Assembly: GCA_963675135.1 (NCBI GenBank)
Contig: OY776129.1
Location: forward strand, 45,954,141 to 46,018,140
DNA length: 64,000 nucleotides
Reading direction: 5' to 3'
Source: Galeopsis tetrahit
Lineage: Eukaryota; Streptophyta; Magnoliopsida; Lamiales; Lamiaceae
Shown piece by piece: positions 1 through 12,982 of this stretch (the first letter of the stretch is position 1; each line of letters opens with the position of its first letter). The position numbers were made by a program, and so were the translations under genes. The notes beneath the pieces are model-generated. The model was not told the origin of the DNA. It saw nothing but the letters and a program-made list of their open reading frames with translations, and made no database searches.

Positions 1-1680
1 ATTGGCTACTCGAAGAGGTGATTAGTTGGACAACTATTAAACTAAATTGAGTTAAAAAAAAATGTAGGCCTTTAAATTAGATTTGGCCAATATAAAGTTC
101 ATTTTTTAACTGTAAGAAAACTTTTGTTAATCTTGTGCAAAGAATGTATCAACTGATCCTAGATCCTGATTGTGATTTTTATTTTTTTATCTTATAAAAT
201 GACAGATATGATAAATGAATAACAAATTATATAAAAAATTGTAAAGACACGAAGATAACAACTGTTACGTCCACTCTACAAAATTGGTTGTGTATTAATT
301 TTTTCAATGAAATGCTTGAATTTTAAGTGCCAAGGGACATTCTTGAACTTCCTATTAGAATTTCACGAGTTCTATTACTCTTACAAAGTTATTTACAACA
401 AATGAGTTTAAAAACAATCTCTCCAAGGGTAAGGTACTTTGATGCAAAGTTCCAACTTAATGAAATATTTATTACAAGATGGACTTGAGAGATTTTGATC
501 TAAACTTAAAGATATAGAAGTGTTTAACTTAGAGTACAAGGTGTACACTCAAAAGTTTTGGCTTGCATGTTCTTTAAAATACTTGAATTATGGACTGATG
601 TATGTTATCTGTTTTCTTCTTCGTATTTGTAACATTTCAATGGAGAAAAAACCTTGTATTTGCAGTAGTTTTAAAAAAACTAGTCATTGGAAAACTAATT
701 CGAAATCCCACTATATTTGGTGTATATATTCCTTGAGAATTGTACCTCATATTTCCTCTAACTACTTTAGGTGAAGTATCTAATAGTACCATGTACTTTT
801 GCATTGTTGCTTTGTTCAACTCATCTTTACGTCAAGTCAGTTTCAGTTGTTAACCTCTCATTGGTCCACACATCATATGAGCTCCAACGAATATACATAT
901 GACATATGAAGTGTTCTTATGTTCAAGATTGACTTCTTTAGACCGAGCACAAGTCTTTTCAGACTTAACCATCTTGAATAATCATCAAGATCATTTGTTA
1001 TTAGAACAAACAGTTGAGAAAACACTTGACTATCATATGAGTCTCAGCCAGTTGTAAACCTTTCTATTACTTGATGGTCTTTTCTTCTACACCTTCTAGT
1101 CTTCTAATCTTCAAGTCTTCAGAGCTCCTGTCGCCTGATCATATTGCACATACGCGTGTTGGCCAAGTCTCGAGCTCAGTTGACTAGTTGAGTCCCCCTC
1201 AACTTTTATCTAAAACTACATCCTATACTAGACAACTGGTCTATACAAATTCAACTTAAGTCATATTTTAACGTGTTTTAGTCTAATCATTAAAACTAAT
1301 TCAAAATTTTCAATACAAGATTATAAAGACATAGTACGTGTGTATATATATTGTATATCCTTGTAATTGTACTTGATGTATATTGAACTCCAAAATAGTT
1401 GGAGAAAATACAAGCTTATGTTCAAGAATAAACAATGATTTTAATGTATATTATGTGTAGCGTGCATGGTTCTTTTTATTATAATTTTTTTAGGGGAAAA
1501 TTATTTTCATGAACAATGTTAATATAAAAATATCGCTATTCACACCCCAAATTTTTTTAAACACACTTCAAATTTTAGTGTAAGGTCATTCTAGTGTCAT
1601 TTATATTATATGTCTATTTTTATTTTAAAATTTATTTGGTGTACTTATTAGATGGTTATTCTAATTAAAAAAAAAAAAAA
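1..1680. other. Intergenic, no gene recognised
   Basis: AT-rich sequence with stops in all frames and only short open frames. Positions about 800-1420 have a more mixed base composition and look like decayed mobile DNA, but no motif (primer site, reverse transcriptase box or terminal repeat) could be recognised. Confidence 0.5.
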
Positions 1681-1862
1681 TACTCCTTACGTATACTAAA
1701 AGTGTGCTCATTACTTTTTTTAGATTCACAAAAATATGCTTATTCCATTTAAATAATTCACTTTTAAATATTTTTTCTACTTTACTAACAAAATTGAGTA
1801 TCTATCAAATATATTCTTTACTTTTAGTGGACGAGTACATGAAAAAAGGACAGTACTATATA
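1681..1862. repeat. Degenerate AT-rich MITE-like copy
   Basis: It shares a recognisable stretch with 12525-12765: an ATTTTTTCTA(C/T)TTTA core followed by a 'TTGAGTAT' segment and 'ATATTCTTTACTT'. The similarity covers well over 100 bases at comparable spacing, so the two are copies of one dispersed AT-rich element. Ends and target duplication could not be fixed. Confidence 0.4.
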
Positions 1863-2215
1863 GGCATCATAATATGCTTATACACTTATCTTTAATTACC
1901 TAGTGTAGCCCCAGAGCTCTATTGCACCTGCACAAAAAATTGCTTAATAACATCCTTTTTTTCATATGATCATTTTGAAATGTTTAACGGTTAACGAATA
2001 TTACTCCAATATTGCATTTTACTGTAGTAATATTGTCAAAAGAGACCAAATATATAATTTAATTATAGGAAAAAAATAATTATTTAATAGAAAAAAAAAA
2101 TCAAGAAACATCCGGATATTGTAATTGCCGAAACGGCATCTTCCACACCACACAAATCAGCTCCCACAAGAGTCCAACGAAACCCCTAATAATAACCCCT
2201 TCTGGTAATTTTCAA

Positions 2216-2228
2216 TTCTAGAACCTTC
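2216..2228 (+). promoter_or_regulatory. Heat-shock element upstream of HSP90-5
   Basis: The sequence TTCTAGAACCTTC is a perfect three-unit alternating array (TTC-nn-GAA-nn-TTC), the consensus site for heat-shock factors. A further TTC lies at 2211-2213. It is 121 bases upstream of the HSP90-5 start codon. The transcription start is unknown, so the site could be in the core promoter or the 5' leader. Confidence 0.6.
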
Positions 2229-2348
2229 TACATTTCCTAAACCCTTGCAAGGGTTTTCAAGAAATAAAATCCTCCAGTTATCTGTTGCAGAAAGGGTTTC
2301 CAAGCACATCGAAGTCTTATCCTGGTTTTTCTCAATTAATTGTCAAAT

Positions 2349-5300
2349 ATGGCGCCTGTGTTGAGCAGAAGTCTGGCATCTGCTTCGGTGGCTCCAATTC
2401 CACACACCGCTGCATCGTTTTCTTTGAAGAATTTCGGTAATACCAATAGAGTTGTCTTGAGAAGTGCGTTTCTGCCGAGAAATCGATTGAACAACAGCTT
2501 TTCAAGAAGTGGATTGGAGTGGAAGCTGGAGAGGAGAGAGAGAAGAGTGGGGGTGAGATGTGAAGCCGCCGCCGTGGCGGAGAAGGAGGCTGCTGATAGC
2601 TCTGAGGAGACGCGTGAATATCAGGCTGAGGTGTTTATCTCTTTTCGTGTTCTTATATTTAATTTTTGCTGCTTATCAATTCTGTGCTTGAATTGCTTTT
2701 GTGTGTAAAATTGCTGAATTTCTGCGATTAATATTGTGAATTGAATATAATTGGGTCTTTACTGAGATGAAACTGAGTAATAGGAGTGGGGTTTAAGTAT
2801 ACCAGTTCATGTATTTTGTATGTTTTTCTGAGGTTGAGAACTTGGTGTCTTATGGAAATATCTGAAATTCTTTCAGGTGAGTCGATTGTTGGACTTGATA
2901 GTTCACAGTTTGTACAGCCACAAGGAAGTCTTTCTTCGGGAGCTTGTGAGGTGAGTTTATTTGTACTCCCACAAATTTATGTATGGATATTTACATGCTT
3001 CTCCTCTCTTCTGTGCCCTTTTTTATAAACTTCTTTCCATTGTTTTCTGCAGTAATGCAAGTGACGCTCTTGATAAATTGAGGTTTCTAAGTGTAACCGA
3101 GCCTGCTTTACTTGGCGATGCTGGTGATCTGGAGATTCGTATCAAACCTGATCCAGATAATGGAACAATTACCATAAGGTATGTGTGTGTGTTACATCTT
3201 CTGCATAATTATTTATAACAATGGAATACATTTCTTAGTTTATTAGCTTCATTCCTGCAGGGACACTGGTATTGGAATGACCAAGGAAGAGCTTATAGAT
3301 TGTCTTGGAACTATTGCACAGAGTGGCACTTCAAGATTCTTGAAGGCTTTGAAGGTAGTTATTCCTCGTTGCATCATCACACATGTAACGGGGGTTGACT
3401 TTTATCATCTTGAGAGTTAAATTATAATAATTCATTTACCAACTTATCATTGGAGATACCTCGTGTAGGAAAACAAGGACGCTGGAAGTGACAATAGTTT
3501 GATTGGTCAATTTGGTGTTGGATTCTATTCTGCATTTTTGGTTGCTAAAAAGGTACCCTGGGTTCTTACGTCAAATAAATTTCTAGTGATAGTATATGTT
3601 GTATGGTTACGAGAAATCTGCATTAATTTTGATTAAGTTATCTTCACTTTATTACAGGTGGTTGTGACGACAAAGAGCCCTAGATCTGATAAGCAGTATG
3701 TTTGGGAAGCTGAGGCAGATAGCAGTTCTTATGTGATTAGGGAGGAATCTGATCCGGATAAGATTCTGAGTCGAGGAACAGAAATCACTCTTTATCTGAA
3801 AGTATGACTATGGCCTCTCTTTAGTAATTTGCATTGCGAAGCTGGTGTACAAATTGCACATATTTATTTTTTAGACTATTATGGAGAAATGGGTGGAAAG
3901 TTTGTCCAACTCTATTCTAAAATAATAGTAATACCTTAAAACCTTCAGAAAAAAAAATTTATCCAGGAAGCTCCTATATGACTTGTTTCTTTGAACTTGC
4001 TCATGTTCTATCTTCTTTCTGAATCAATATCTTCGTTGCAGGAAGATGATAAGTACGAGTACTCAGAGCCAGCTAAGATCCAGGAATTGGTGAAGAATTA
4101 CTCACAGTTCGTTTCGTTCCCCATCTATACATGGCAAGAAAAATCGAGGACCATTGAGGTCAGACTTCAATATCTAGAAATACATTTGCATTGTTTTATT
4201 TTAGTCTGTGATTGGTTCTACATGCAATTCCAAATGCCTCAATTCTTAGATGCATATGTATTGATCATTAATTTTGACTTTTGGCAGGTAGAGGAAGAGG
4301 AAGAACCAAAAGAGGGAGAAGAAAAGCCAGAGGTGATGACCTCTATAAGCAGTTTGAAGTAATCAAGTAAATAAGTATGCTGCTGACATATTTTTTTTTC
4401 TTTTTTGTGTTATTCAGGAAGAAAGGAAGAAGACTAAAAAGACCCAAACTGAAAAATACTGGGACTGGGAATTGGCAAATGAAACAAAACCCATATGGGT
4501 GCGTCTAGCCATCATTCATCTGACAGTATTTGATATCAGTCATGTTTGCAATTTGTAGAATTATGCTTTATGCCTTTGTTTCTTTGAAACTATGCAGATG
4601 CGTAATCCAAAGGAAGTCGAAAAGGAGCAATACCAAGAATTCTATAAGAAGACATTTAATGAGTTTTTGGATCCACTTGCCCACACACATTTCACTACAG
4701 AGGTACCCCTAGTGCTCATGTTATACGGGTTGTAGAAGTGATCACCTTGTACTTTAATTCTTACTTTATAAATTCTGCAGGGTGAGGTGGAGTTTAGAAG
4801 TGTGCTTTACATTCCTGGAATGGCGCCCCTTAACAATGAAGAGGTTATCAATCCCAAGACAAAAAATATCCGTTTGTATGTGAAGCGTGTCTTCATTTCA
4901 GATGATTTTGACGGTGAACTGGTGAGGAATCCTTTCATTTCCTTGAGACTTGTTAGTTTCACGATTCAGTTTTCACTTTGCAGTACCCAAAAAGGACAGG
5001 TCTTATTTGTGTTTAATGATATGGTACATTTTTACCTGTACATGATGATATTATATAGGGTTGCCATCTTACTGTCCAAATAGTACGTTCGCAATAACAT
5101 GTTAGCAAATCTCTTTCCATTTGTATGACAACACAAGTAGATCATGTACAATATGTAGTGGGGTGATGTTTCTATTTCATTGATCAACCTAAATGAATAA
5201 TTTTTTTGCAAAAATTGCAGTGTAGTTATGTTATCCATTTTTATGAATAAAAAAAGAATGAACAAGTTATTTAAAGCAGTTTTGGTATATATTAGTCAAG

Positions 5301-7339
5301 TAGATTTTAATGGGAGATGGTGATTAAGGGCAATTAACTAGACTTTGACTACTGATGAAAGATGCTAACCAAAGGTAATTTTGATCTGTTGACTTGTAGT
5401 TTCCAAGGTATTTGAGCTTTGTGAAGGGTGTGTTGGACTCTGACGACCTTCCTCTTAATGTTTCAAGGGAGATCCTTCAGGAGAGCCGAATTGTAAGGAA
5501 ATCCTGCCTTATGATCTCATGATTCAGATTGTTATAACATTTTTTTTATAGTGTCAACATTAAAGTCGTACTTATTCATTTAATTATTCCAGGTGAGGAT
5601 AATGAGGAAAAGACTGGTTAGGAAGACATTTGATATGATTCAGGATCTTTCTGAAAGTGAGAACAAAGAGGTTGGTTTCAAATTAATTTATTTTCTCTCT
5701 CTCTTTATGTGCTGTAATAATTACTTACACAACACTGTCGTGTTTTAGGATTACAAAAAATTCTGGGAAAATTTTGGTAAGTTTTTGAAGTTGGGTTGCA
5801 TTGAAGACACCGGAAATCACAAGAAGATAACACCACTGTTAAGATTTTTCTCTTCGAAAAGTGAGGAAGAGCCAATAAGCTTAGATGAATACGTTGAGAA
5901 CATGGGCGAGAACCAGAAAGCCATCTATTACATGGCGTCAGACAGCTTACAAGGTGCCAAATCTGCTCCATTTTTGGAGAAATTGGTCCAGAACGGTATT
6001 GAGGTATGCACTCGTTTAAGTGTCCATGCCCCTCAGTTATGACACAATCTAATACTTGATAAATGGAAAATGGAATCTTTTTTTGAATGGGATTTACTTG
6101 ACCTGCTTCTGAAGAAAAATGTTCTACTCATAAAGCTATATTTGTTGAAAATGTCTCATTTTAACAAGAAATTTAGTTATACCCGTTCACTATGTCGTAC
6201 GCCTTTGTATAGAGCATCAAACTAATCAATTGACTTTGCAGGTGCTTTACCTGATTGATCCAATCGATGAAGTTGCAATCCAGAATTTACAGACTTACAA
6301 GGAAAAGAAGTTTGTTGACATCAGCAAGGAAGATCTGGAGCTCGGTGAGTGAACTGTTTCTTTTGTGTCAATTATGAATTTCAAAATCTCTCCTGTTGAA
6401 ATGTGAAAAGTTTTGGCTAATGACTTCATATCATATAATATATTTTTGGCGCATTTATATATCACAGGTGATGAGGATGAGGTTAAAGAAAGGGAAAACC
6501 AGCAAGAGTATAATCTTTTGTGTGACTGGATAAAACAGCAGCTGGGTGATAAGGTGGCTAAAGTGCAAATTTCAAAACGTTTGAGCGCATCGCCATGTGT
6601 GCTTGTTTCTGGAAAGTTTGGATGGTCAGCAAACATGGAAAGGTCTGTCAGAATTGATTATTTAATGATAAAATCACTAATGATATTTATTTTTTCTAAG
6701 CTATTTGCTTTTTTTTCGATATTCTTAAAACAGATTAATGCGAGCGCAGACACTTGGAGACACTACGAGCCTTGAATTCATGAGGGGAAGAAGAATATTG
6801 GAAATCAATCCCGATCATCCTATTGTCAAGGATCTCAATGTACGCCTTTCTCCTCCTTTCTATCAAAATCCTTTCCATTTCTTAGAATTGTTATTCGAAA
6901 AAACGTGCTATTTGTGTGTGTGGCTTACATCTGTTTAATCAGGCTGCTTGCAAGAACGAGCCTGAGAACACTGATGCAAAGAGGGCTGTGGAACTTCTGT
7001 ATGATACAGCCTTGATATCTAGTGGATTCACTGTAAGTGGTGGTTACCATATTTGTGATACTCTTTTTGTGCTTTCTTAAGTTAATTGTAGCTTTTCTCA
7101 CATTCTTGTCATTTTATATTGCCCAATTCCAGCCTGATAGTCCTTCTGAGCTTGGTAACAAGATCTACGAGATGATGGCAATAGCCCTTGGAGGAAGGTG
7201 GGGTAGATCCGAAGATGAAGAGGCAGAAGCCACCAGCAATGCCTCGACGGAGACTGACGAGAACTTGGCTGATGGCCCGGAATCGCAAGTCATTGAACCT
7301 TCAGAGGTGAGGACTGAGAGTGATCCTTGGAGTGAATGA
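2349..7339 (+). CDS. HSP90-5: Chloroplast HSP90 (HSP90C/HSP90-5), 19 exons
   Basis: ATP-dependent HSP90 chaperone of the plastid stroma, involved in protein import and folding of plastid proteins. Exons: 2349-2630, 2877-2950, 3053-3178, 3261-3354, 3469-3552, 3658-3801, 4042-4158, 4288-4332, 4418-4498, 4598-4702, 4781-4921, 5400-5492, 5593-5670, 5749-6003, 6242-6344, 6468-6642, 6734-6839, 6943-7032, 7133-7339. All introns are GT-AG, phases agree, and the sum is 2400 nt (799 aa). The N-terminal ~70 residues are Ser/Arg rich with a VRC motif at 69-71, typical of a stromal transit peptide. GHKL ATPase motifs are present: RELVSNASDA near 115-124, DTGIGMT 162-168, GQFGVGF 205-211. The protein ends in ESDPWSE, the plastid-type C terminus rather than cytosolic MEEVD or ER KDEL. 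Start chosen at the MAPVLSRSL methionine, as in Arabidopsis. No truncation or frameshift seen. Confidence 0.97.
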
Positions 7340-7460
7340 TTAGTATTTTGTGAGATACCCCAATCCATATATAAAAATTTTGGCAGTCCTTTTAGTATGG
7401 AGAGGAGAGAAAAAGCTTCAATTTGATTAAATGTATGATTCAACTGTCTTGATTATTATA

Positions 7461-7783
7461 ATTTTAGAACATGTGGGGAATTGGCTCCCAAATTTAACAT
7501 AATACACTTGTTATCCTAAAGAATACATCTTTCAGACATTTTATCGTACACTTCCCATGCATGAATTATGATGAGAGCTACCATAGGGCAGAGAAAAAGC
7601 AAAATTTTGATTGACCATAATATTTTACAAAAACATGGGTGGGATTTAGTTCCCAACTTTAACATAATACACTCATTAATGGTGTCTACATATTTAAATC
7701 CAACTTCAGTTCTTCTGAAGCGTAGCGCAAATTCATCATTCAGGCATTTTATCACACACTTCCCACGCATGAATCATGATAAA
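7461..7783. repeat. Imperfect direct repeat between convergent genes
   Basis: Two copies (about 7461-7573 and 7620-7783) share blocks in the same order: TTAACATAATACACT with a preceding TCCCAA, then CAG(A/G)CATTTTATC, then ACACTTCCCA(T/C)GCATGAAT. Spacing between blocks differs. The repeat fills the 458-bp gap where the HSP90-5 and AVT6 transcripts converge, so it probably contributes to both 3' ends. Confidence 0.7.
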
Positions 7784-7797
7784 TAAACAATGGGAGA

Positions 7798-9586
7798 TTA
7801 TTCACGAGTAGGCGATACGTTTCTCTTGAAGATGGCGTAGGCATCACTGTATATAGCTACGGAACTCGCAAAAACAGCCAAACCAACCATGAAAACAGCC
7901 AAGATCTTGCCTTTACTAGACGTTACGCCACGAGCATCCCTAAAACAAAGATCACAAATCGTCCATAAAACGAATTCAATCCATAAAACTGGTTAATCCA
8001 AACAGAGGAATGTTACCTCAAAGCAATTGCAGCAGGAAAGATGAAACCAATGCAAACTGCTGTGGTTGCACCTGTGAACTGGAAAGCATCCCATATGCTG
8101 GGGATGAAATTTGCCCCTATGAAGATGACAGCAATAAGTCCAATCGTCATGAAGCTGAAACGGACGTTATCAGTGGTCAAAGGAGCAGACGACGGGAACA
8201 GAAGGCCATCCAAATTCTGGCGAAGTGGATAGAATACGACTGGAAAAACGAGCATGAGATGAAGCATGTAGCTCACACGAACAGCATCGTTCAGCTGGGA
8301 GCTGAAGGGGATTCCCAGATTGGTGTCGAAGTTGGCAAGGACATCATCAAGAGTCGAGTCACCAAAGAGGAGGTATCCAAAGAAGCTCGTCATGATGTAG
8401 ATAACTGAGCACAGTGCTAATGAAGCTCGAACAACTGATTTTATCTGCGAAGGATCTTCAAGCTCGCCCTCAATACTGTGCACTGCAGATAACACATTTT
8501 AGTTTTCGTATGATTTACAGGAAAGCAAAAACACTTGTTCTTACTTCTTACCATTAAAATGGCAGACATACGCGGTCACAAGGACAGGAACAACGGTGAA
8601 AAGCGCCCAGATTGAATTAAAATCAGCAACATCAGGGAGAATTTTTGGAGTTGTAGTTGTTCCTTGCACCCATTTAATGATAGCAATACCAGCAGTTATT
8701 ACAAGAAAAACAAATGCCAGAACAACTGCCAAAGCAGAGGTGTGCCTCAAAGAATCTGCAGAAACAAATAATGCATCTTGATTCCATATCAACAAGCTCA
8801 ATGATCAAAGATAAAAACAACAACAAAAAAAAAAGGACTTTTGATAGATTACCAATACGCTTTAAACTCGCCAATGGAGCAAACACACCAAGAGTCGTCA
8901 CAAGAAGGACGAAGAATCGCGCGCTCCACCATTGCTGCCCGAACCAGCTCTCCAACAGTCCAGCATGATGAACACCACTTGAAGACGATCCCGATACAAC
9001 ATCACCTTCACAGATGAAAACACAAAGCATAATTCAACAAACAAATTCATTCACCACTGAAAGAATTCCGTCTCATCTAAAATCTAAAGGTCCGAACTTG
9101 TAGAGAGGTGGCCACAAACATCAAAACTCAAATGAAACACATACCAATAATGATCATGTACACAATCAGCACCCCAATATTATTGACCACCACACAAATT
9201 TGCAACAATTTCTTCCCCAAACCCCCAAATGCATCCCCCATAACACCTCCATAAGAAGCCCCACCGCCGGATTTGCTAAATTTCAACAAAATTCCAATGG
9301 AATATTCAGTGAGACCAGCTACAAACACTGTGGCTGCAATACCAAGTCCGAGGCCAAGAACTTTCATGGTGGCCGGTAACGCCATGATTCCAGCTCCAAT
9401 TATAGTTGTCGACAAATTGAAAACAGCTCCGGTGAATGAAGCCCCATTGAAGTCTTGATGGCTGCTGCTCTCTGTTTTCTGGGGTTTCAACAATGGCGTT
9501 TTTTCATCGTTGATTCGGACAGAAACTGCATCTTTCTTTGACCTTCTTGATGAACCCTTTGCTTTCTTTTGGGGTTTGATTGTCAT
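7798..9586 (-). CDS. AVT6: AVT6-type vacuolar amino-acid transporter, 5 exons
   Basis: Amino-acid transporter of the AAAP/SLC38-like superfamily, AVT6 group; family members export amino acids from the vacuole. Exons on the reverse strand: 9586-9145, 9005-8853, 8755-8552, 8482-8017, 7939-7798. All are GT-AG, with phases 1, 1, 1 and 2 across the four introns; total 1407 nt (468 aa). The first ~45 residues are basic and hydrophilic. Then come NLSTTIIGAGIMALP (the conserved first transmembrane segment), LLQICVVVNNIGVLIVYMIIIG, FTVVPVLVTAYVCHFNVHSI and FIPSIWDAFQFTGATTA, all close to Arabidopsis AVT6A as I recall it. About ten to eleven hydrophobic segments are present, as the family requires. It ends in SPTRE. 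Intact, convergent with HSP90-5. The exact AVT6 paralogue is not resolved. Confidence 0.9.
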
Positions 9587-10266
9587 GGTTTAATCTGAGA
9601 AATGAATTGTGTAATTACAGAGGATTAAGAAGGGTGGTAATGGGCTAATGTCTCTTTCGGGGGAGTGAAAGTGATTATGAAGTACAAATGGATAAGAAAC
9701 ACGTAGTTCTTATCAACGAGTGATTGTGATGGAAACCAAGAAAAGAAAAGAAAAAAAAATAGTCTTTAGAGGCGTGAATGGCCGGTTAATAGTTTGTCGT
9801 GTGGTTGATTGATTATTCGATTTTGGCTGCATTAAAATAAAATATCATGACGTATTATGTGGCGAATGGAGCCCGTCTATTTCTAAAATGTGTGCCTACT
9901 TTTGTTGAATTTGACTCTATGATATGATTGATTCGATTTGTGGTGCCTACTTTTATTAAATCTAAATTTATTGTGGACACTAAATAGGATTTTATAGGAA
10001 AGTCATAATGTGAAATTTATTGTGGAAACTTCATAGGATTTTATAGGAAAGTCATAATGGTATGCATGTAATGGAATTATGGTAAAAATGAATATTATAA
10101 TTTTGACTTAATTTTAATATGGTAGGTTCAAATTTAATTAAACAAGTGAAAATATCTAAAAATTATATTTAGAATCTATTTACATGTATGTATTCAATTA
10201 TATACAAAAATTTAAAGGAAAGTACGATTTAATAAAATTGTCTCATAAACGACTTCATTTTTACTA
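9587..10266. other. Upstream region of the AVT6 gene
   Basis: AT-rich non-coding sequence containing the presumed promoter and 5' leader of the reverse-strand transporter. A short near-direct repeat (TTTATTGTGGA followed by a GGATTTTATAGGAAAGTCATAATG block) occurs around 9968-10058. No confident TATA box or regulatory site was assigned. Confidence 0.4.
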
Positions 10267-10610
10267 CTCCCTCCACTTTTAAATAAGTGTCATTTTAACA
10301 ATTTTCAACATATTAAGATATTTTACCCTTCATTAATGATAACTAATTTTAATATTGAATTTATGTTTAGTAATGAATGTGGTCAATATTGTAGATGATA
10401 TTCATGTATACAATAATTAAGGTTTATGCATGATTTATGTTATAGTACTATATTCAAAAGGAAAAAAACTTAAATCAAGGTAAAGAAAATGGAGGGAGTA
10501 CAATGTACAAGGGTAAAATTGTCAAAGTTGAAGAAAAAATTTGTAGAATGACACTTATTTAAAAAATATTGAAAAAATGCAAAGTGACATTCAATAAAAA
10601 ATGGAGGGAG
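10267..10610. mobile_element. Stowaway-like MITE
   Basis: 344 bp bounded by CTCCCTCCAC at the left and ATGGAGGGAG at the right, inverted relative to each other, with TA on both sides (10265-10266, 10611-10612). The left end continues TTTTAAATAAGTGTC and its complement GACACTTATTTAAAA occurs at about 10548. A further internal GGAGGGAGTA near 10491 suggests two overlapping or nested copies. No coding capacity. Confidence 0.8.
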
Positions 10611-10619
10611 TATTAAATA

Positions 10620-11757
10620 CTTCTTCCGTCCCGATGAAAGCTACCCATAAACTTTGGGCAGAGAGTTTAAGAAATATGACGAAATAAGTAGACCTATTAG
10701 AGCATCTACATTAGTTTCATCCATCCAACTACACACTCTCCTCCATATCACCATTTCATCAAACATACTCCTTTTATTCAATAGGAATTTACAAATTTTA
10801 ATATTTGAAAGTTTCATACTAATTTACATATTAGATCACCTACTACGGGGATGAGAAATTATATGTAAACTAATACTCCTAACCTAAAATGGAGAAAGAA
10901 GTTATTGGAAGAAAATGATGGGGCAATAAGTAGGAGAAACGAATGAGGACTGCTCCTACCTCATTTCAAGTAGTCCCAACTTTTTTTTCTTACTTTTTGT
11001 TCCTTTTCAATTTCTTATTATTAACTTATGCTTTGTTTTTTAAAATAAACCCGCTGTAACAATTTTCATGTTTTGCTTTCTTTTCATGTCTTTCATTTAT
11101 TTTATTTTAATTTATTAAATATTAAATAATTATTTTTAATTTGTATTTACAATTGTTGTATTTTTTTTATCTTGTACTGTTATTTTTAAATAAATTAAAT
11201 AATATTTTGTCAGAAAATATATTTTATTTTTATAACCTAAATTTTATAATTGATATTTATTGTAATTCTTAATTATAAAAGTTAAATTATAAATAAAAAT
11301 AGTTAATAAATAAATATGAATAGAATAAAATATAAGACTTAATAGTGCGACCTATGCATAGTTTTGAAGTAGGAACCATTGAGGGGGGAATGATTTTTTT
11401 TAGATAGAAGTGTAAAACTGTTGAGACGTCACACATGTGTCAAATTTCTACTCCAAAAATTCCCGATACTTCATCAATTTGCATCAAGTGGGTCCCCAGT
11501 CAGACATCCAACCATGTCCACAACTTCGAACAAAATTTATTCTCTCTCCTTCCATGCCAATGGTGTCAATGGTTTGTCCATCGTATCGACTAGGAGGGGT
11601 CTTGGATACCCATTGGAGATACTTTTAAAGATGGTGTAATTAAGAGAGAGAAATATAATGAAATGTGAGAGAGTAGTTTGCTAAAAATATAGTAAATGAA
11701 TAACTTTTATTGAAATGGACAAAAAAATTTGGATAGTTTTAATTGGAAAGGAGTGAG
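10620..11757. mobile_element. Stowaway-like MITE split by a ~0.9-kb insertion
   Basis: The left half (10620-~10698) begins CTTCTTCCGTCCCGATGAAAG and the right half (~11640-11757) ends ATTGGAAAGGAGTGAG, with TA on both outer sides. An uninterrupted copy at 28123-28335 has the two halves directly joined, which supports an insertion between them. The inserted ~930 bp starts near AGAGCATCTACATTAG and ends near GGAGATACTTTTAAAG; its ends look weakly inverted, so it may be another non-autonomous DNA transposon. It contains no convincing gene. Confidence 0.5.
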
Positions 11758-12059
11758 TACCATTTTAAAATAATATTATTGAATATAGTGATTAGTGTAT
11801 ACCTCATTTGTCAATAATAGTCGTCTTATGGAATAGACAAAATTTATGATGTGGGATATAAAATACAAAAAAATGAGTTGTGAGAAAGTGAAATGTTGGA
11901 AAAATCACATATTTTTTGTTTATTTAATGAACGAAAATTTTAATAACAAATTGAATGAGACATTTAATTTTGATGGAGTTTCATCACCATGCTTCTCCTT
12001 AAAATTCAACTACTCTACAAATTCATAAGTCATACTTTCTCGGTCACTATTTAAGTGTA

Positions 12060-12363
12060 CTTCCTCCCTTTCATAAAATTTATCGCATTTGGTGTAAAAT
12101 TTTATTTCAAAAAATTTATCGTTTTTTCTATTTTTACCAACGATCTTTTTAAAATACCCCTATTAATCTCTACAATTTTTATCTTTTTTTGAAAATATAT
12201 TAATGACCTTTTTTTTGGAAAGGTCAAAGGAAGAGTGAAAAAGGACCGTGGAGGAAAGAAAAGGAAAAGAGAAAAATTAATGAGGGATAAATTTGTCAAA
12301 AAAATATGTTTCTTAATTCTATACAAAATTAGAAATGAAACAAACTTTATGAAATAGAGGGAA
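12060..12363. mobile_element. Stowaway-like MITE
   Basis: The left end CTTCCTCCCTTTCATAAA and right end TTTATGAAATAGAGGGAA are inverted repeats with TA flanks (12058-12059, 12364-12365). AT-rich inside, no coding potential. Confidence 0.7.
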
Positions 12364-12524
12364 TACATGTTACTATTTTGGGTGTCTCAATTAAAACTTT
12401 ACATTTTCCTTTTTATTAACGACTATTCCTACTTTTACACAAAATTACACTAATTGTTATTTACTTTTCCTTTCTCTCACCACTTTTTTTTTATACACTT
12501 TCTACCAACAACTTTACATAAAAT

Positions 12525-12765
12525 ACTACTCCATCTTTAAAATTTTGCTCAGACCCATTTTTGAATTCAAAAAATATATATTTATTTTATTTAAATAATA
12601 ACTTTTGAATATTTTTTCTATTTTATTAACAAGATTGAGTATGCACCAACAATATTCTTTACTTATATATAATTTCACATATATATTTTATAATTAAAAT
12701 ATGATTTTTTTTTAAAATATGTACAAAAAGAAGTGAGCAAAATTTTATTGAATAGAAGTATTTTT
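12525..12765. repeat. Degenerate MITE, same family as 1681-1862
   Basis: The left end (TACTCCATCTTTAAAATTTT) and right end (AAAATTTTATTGAATAGAAGTA) are diverged inverted repeats. The interior matches the copy near position 1700. Decayed and non-coding. Confidence 0.5.
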
Positions 12766-12982
12766 TAAAATTTGTATAATCACCCAAATGTAAAGCTCAA
12801 AGGGGAGCGTATGGAGTATAATATAAGAAATGAAACCCGCCTCACACAATTTTTTCTGTAAAATAAAATGAAGTTTAGATGAATTGTGGAGAGGGGAGAA
12901 ACTTTGGTGGTGGGTTCACGTTCATATAAAGTGTCAAAATTGTATATATAAACTATGATTGTTATACATGTAAAAATTAATA

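Noticed and set aside
3991..4362. 123-aa frame in the HSP90 region
   Set aside because: It joins exons 7 and 8 with the intervening intron read through; the conserved splice sites show the real structure.
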